From: an uncultured Coriobacteriaceae bacterium
Lineage (GTDB): Bacteria > Actinomycetota > Coriobacteriia > Coriobacteriales > Eggerthellaceae
NCBI GenBank assembly: GCA_900554945.1
Contig: USJN01000072.1
Span: 1-7,138 of the forward strand
Direction of reading: 5' to 3'
Length of the DNA: 7,138 bases
This document shows positions 7,013 through 7,138 of this stretch, piece by piece. A program made the position numbers and the translations under genes. The first letter of the stretch is position 1; the number at the start of each line of letters is the position of its first letter. The notes under the pieces were generated by a model, which searched no databases, was not told where the DNA came from, and saw only the letters and a list, made by a program, of their open reading frames with translations.

Positions 7013-7041
7013 AGTATAGGCCGTGCGGCTGGCAAGGGAAA
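7013..7041 (-). promoter_or_regulatory. Candidate promoter of the panBCD operon
   Basis: On the minus strand TATACT (7018-7013) is a good -10 hexamer. A 17-bp spacer separates it from a weak -35 candidate, TTTCCC (7041-7036). Transcription would start near 7006, leaving a leader of about 75 bases before the panB ATG at 6931. No other -10-like sequence of this quality is seen between the upstream terminator and panB, and a separate promoter is expected because that terminator cuts off read-through. Confidence 0.5.
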
Positions 7042-7044
7042 GGG

Positions 7045-7088
7045 AAAAAGAGAAATCGCCCGCAAAACACGTGATTTTGCGGGCGATT
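7045..7088 (-). terminator. Strong intrinsic terminator of the gene to the right
   Basis: A perfect 14-bp inverted repeat (7054-7067 and 7075-7088) with a GC-rich core and a 7-base loop containing CACGTG is followed, on the minus strand, by TCTCTTTTT. It begins 4 bases after a TAA stop in the minus-strand frame that runs off the right edge, which fits termination of that gene's transcript. On the + strand the sequence after the stem (CTCGTTATTC) is less T-rich, so termination is expected mainly on the minus strand. Confidence 0.85.
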
Positions 7089-7092
7089 CTCG

Positions 7093-7138
7093 TTATTCGT
7101 GGGACGCGAGCGCATTCCGAGGAAGCCTTGCGCCGGTC
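7093..7138 (-). CDS. C-terminal end of an unidentified gene (partial)
   Basis: In the minus-strand frame beginning at base 7137 there are 14 codons (TGARLPRNALASHE) followed by TAA at 7095-7093. The stop sits directly before a strong minus-strand terminator, and the other two minus-strand frames run on through that hairpin. This frame is therefore the best candidate for a gene entering from the right. The fragment is too short to assign a family, and I do not recognise it. Confidence 0.4.
   Translation of the reverse strand, partial: TGARLPRNALASHE

Noticed and set aside
7068..7073. CACGTG palindrome in the terminator loop as a regulator binding site
   Set aside because: A six-base palindrome inside a hairpin loop is expected by chance, and no second copy is seen near the panB promoter.
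6810..7115. Minus-strand frame of 101 codons starting near the right edge and overlapping panB
   Set aside because: It would read through the strong terminator and the panB promoter and ends inside panB out of frame. Only the internal GTG at 6989 is kept, as a possible leader start.
1..7138. Mobile element, prophage, CRISPR array, toxin-antitoxin or defence system
   Set aside because: No transposase, integrase, terminal repeats, regular repeat-spacer pattern or small paired genes are present. All the space is taken by core metabolic and cell-wall genes, with no gene-free stretch over 300 bases.

Overview
The window is an ordinary-looking chromosomal stretch from a high-GC bacterium. The gene content is housekeeping: N-terminal methionine removal, lipid II export and cross-bridge formation, NADP synthesis and pantothenate synthesis. 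The peptidoglycan genes point to a Gram-positive, because a D-aspartate-ligase-like ATP-grasp protein sits behind murJ and such ligases build D-Asp cross-bridges. The GC-rich third positions and the long disordered N-terminal tail on MurJ suggest an actinobacterium, possibly of class Coriobacteriia. That placement is inference; no rRNA or other lineage marker is present.

Layout, left to right. Positions 1-356 (+) hold the C-terminal 117 codons of a type I methionine aminopeptidase. Its stop codon abuts the stop of the next, convergent gene. Positions 357-3677 (-) hold a two-gene unit transcribed right to left: murJ (lipid II flippase, with an N-terminal cytosolic tail of about 130 residues that carries an internal repeat), then the ATP-grasp ligase. 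Divergent from murJ across 64 bp is nadK (3742-4707, +). A 12-bp perfect hairpin at 4774-4807 separates nadK from the convergent pantothenate operon. That operon, panB-panC-panD, is transcribed right to left from a promoter near 7013-7041 and occupies 6931 down to 4817. At the right edge (7093-7138, -) is what looks like the last 14 codons of another gene, followed by a strong intrinsic terminator just upstream of the panB promoter.

How the genes work together. PanB makes ketopantoate, PanD makes beta-alanine from L-aspartate, and PanC joins pantoate to beta-alanine to give pantothenate, the precursor of coenzyme A. The ketopantoate reductase step (PanE or IlvC) is not encoded here. It needs NADPH, whose cofactor pool depends on NadK, although NadK is in a separate transcript. 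The ATP-grasp protein probably adds a D-amino acid to the lipid-linked or nucleotide-linked muropeptide in the cytoplasm, and MurJ then flips the finished lipid II.

I found no mobile element, CRISPR array, RNA gene or convincing new system. The points most worth a second look are the repeated Glu-Thr-x-x-Ile/Val motifs in the MurJ tail (candidate phospho-threonine/FHA docking sites), the murJ-ligase pairing, an acidic insertion in NadK, and a compact panB leader with competing hairpins.
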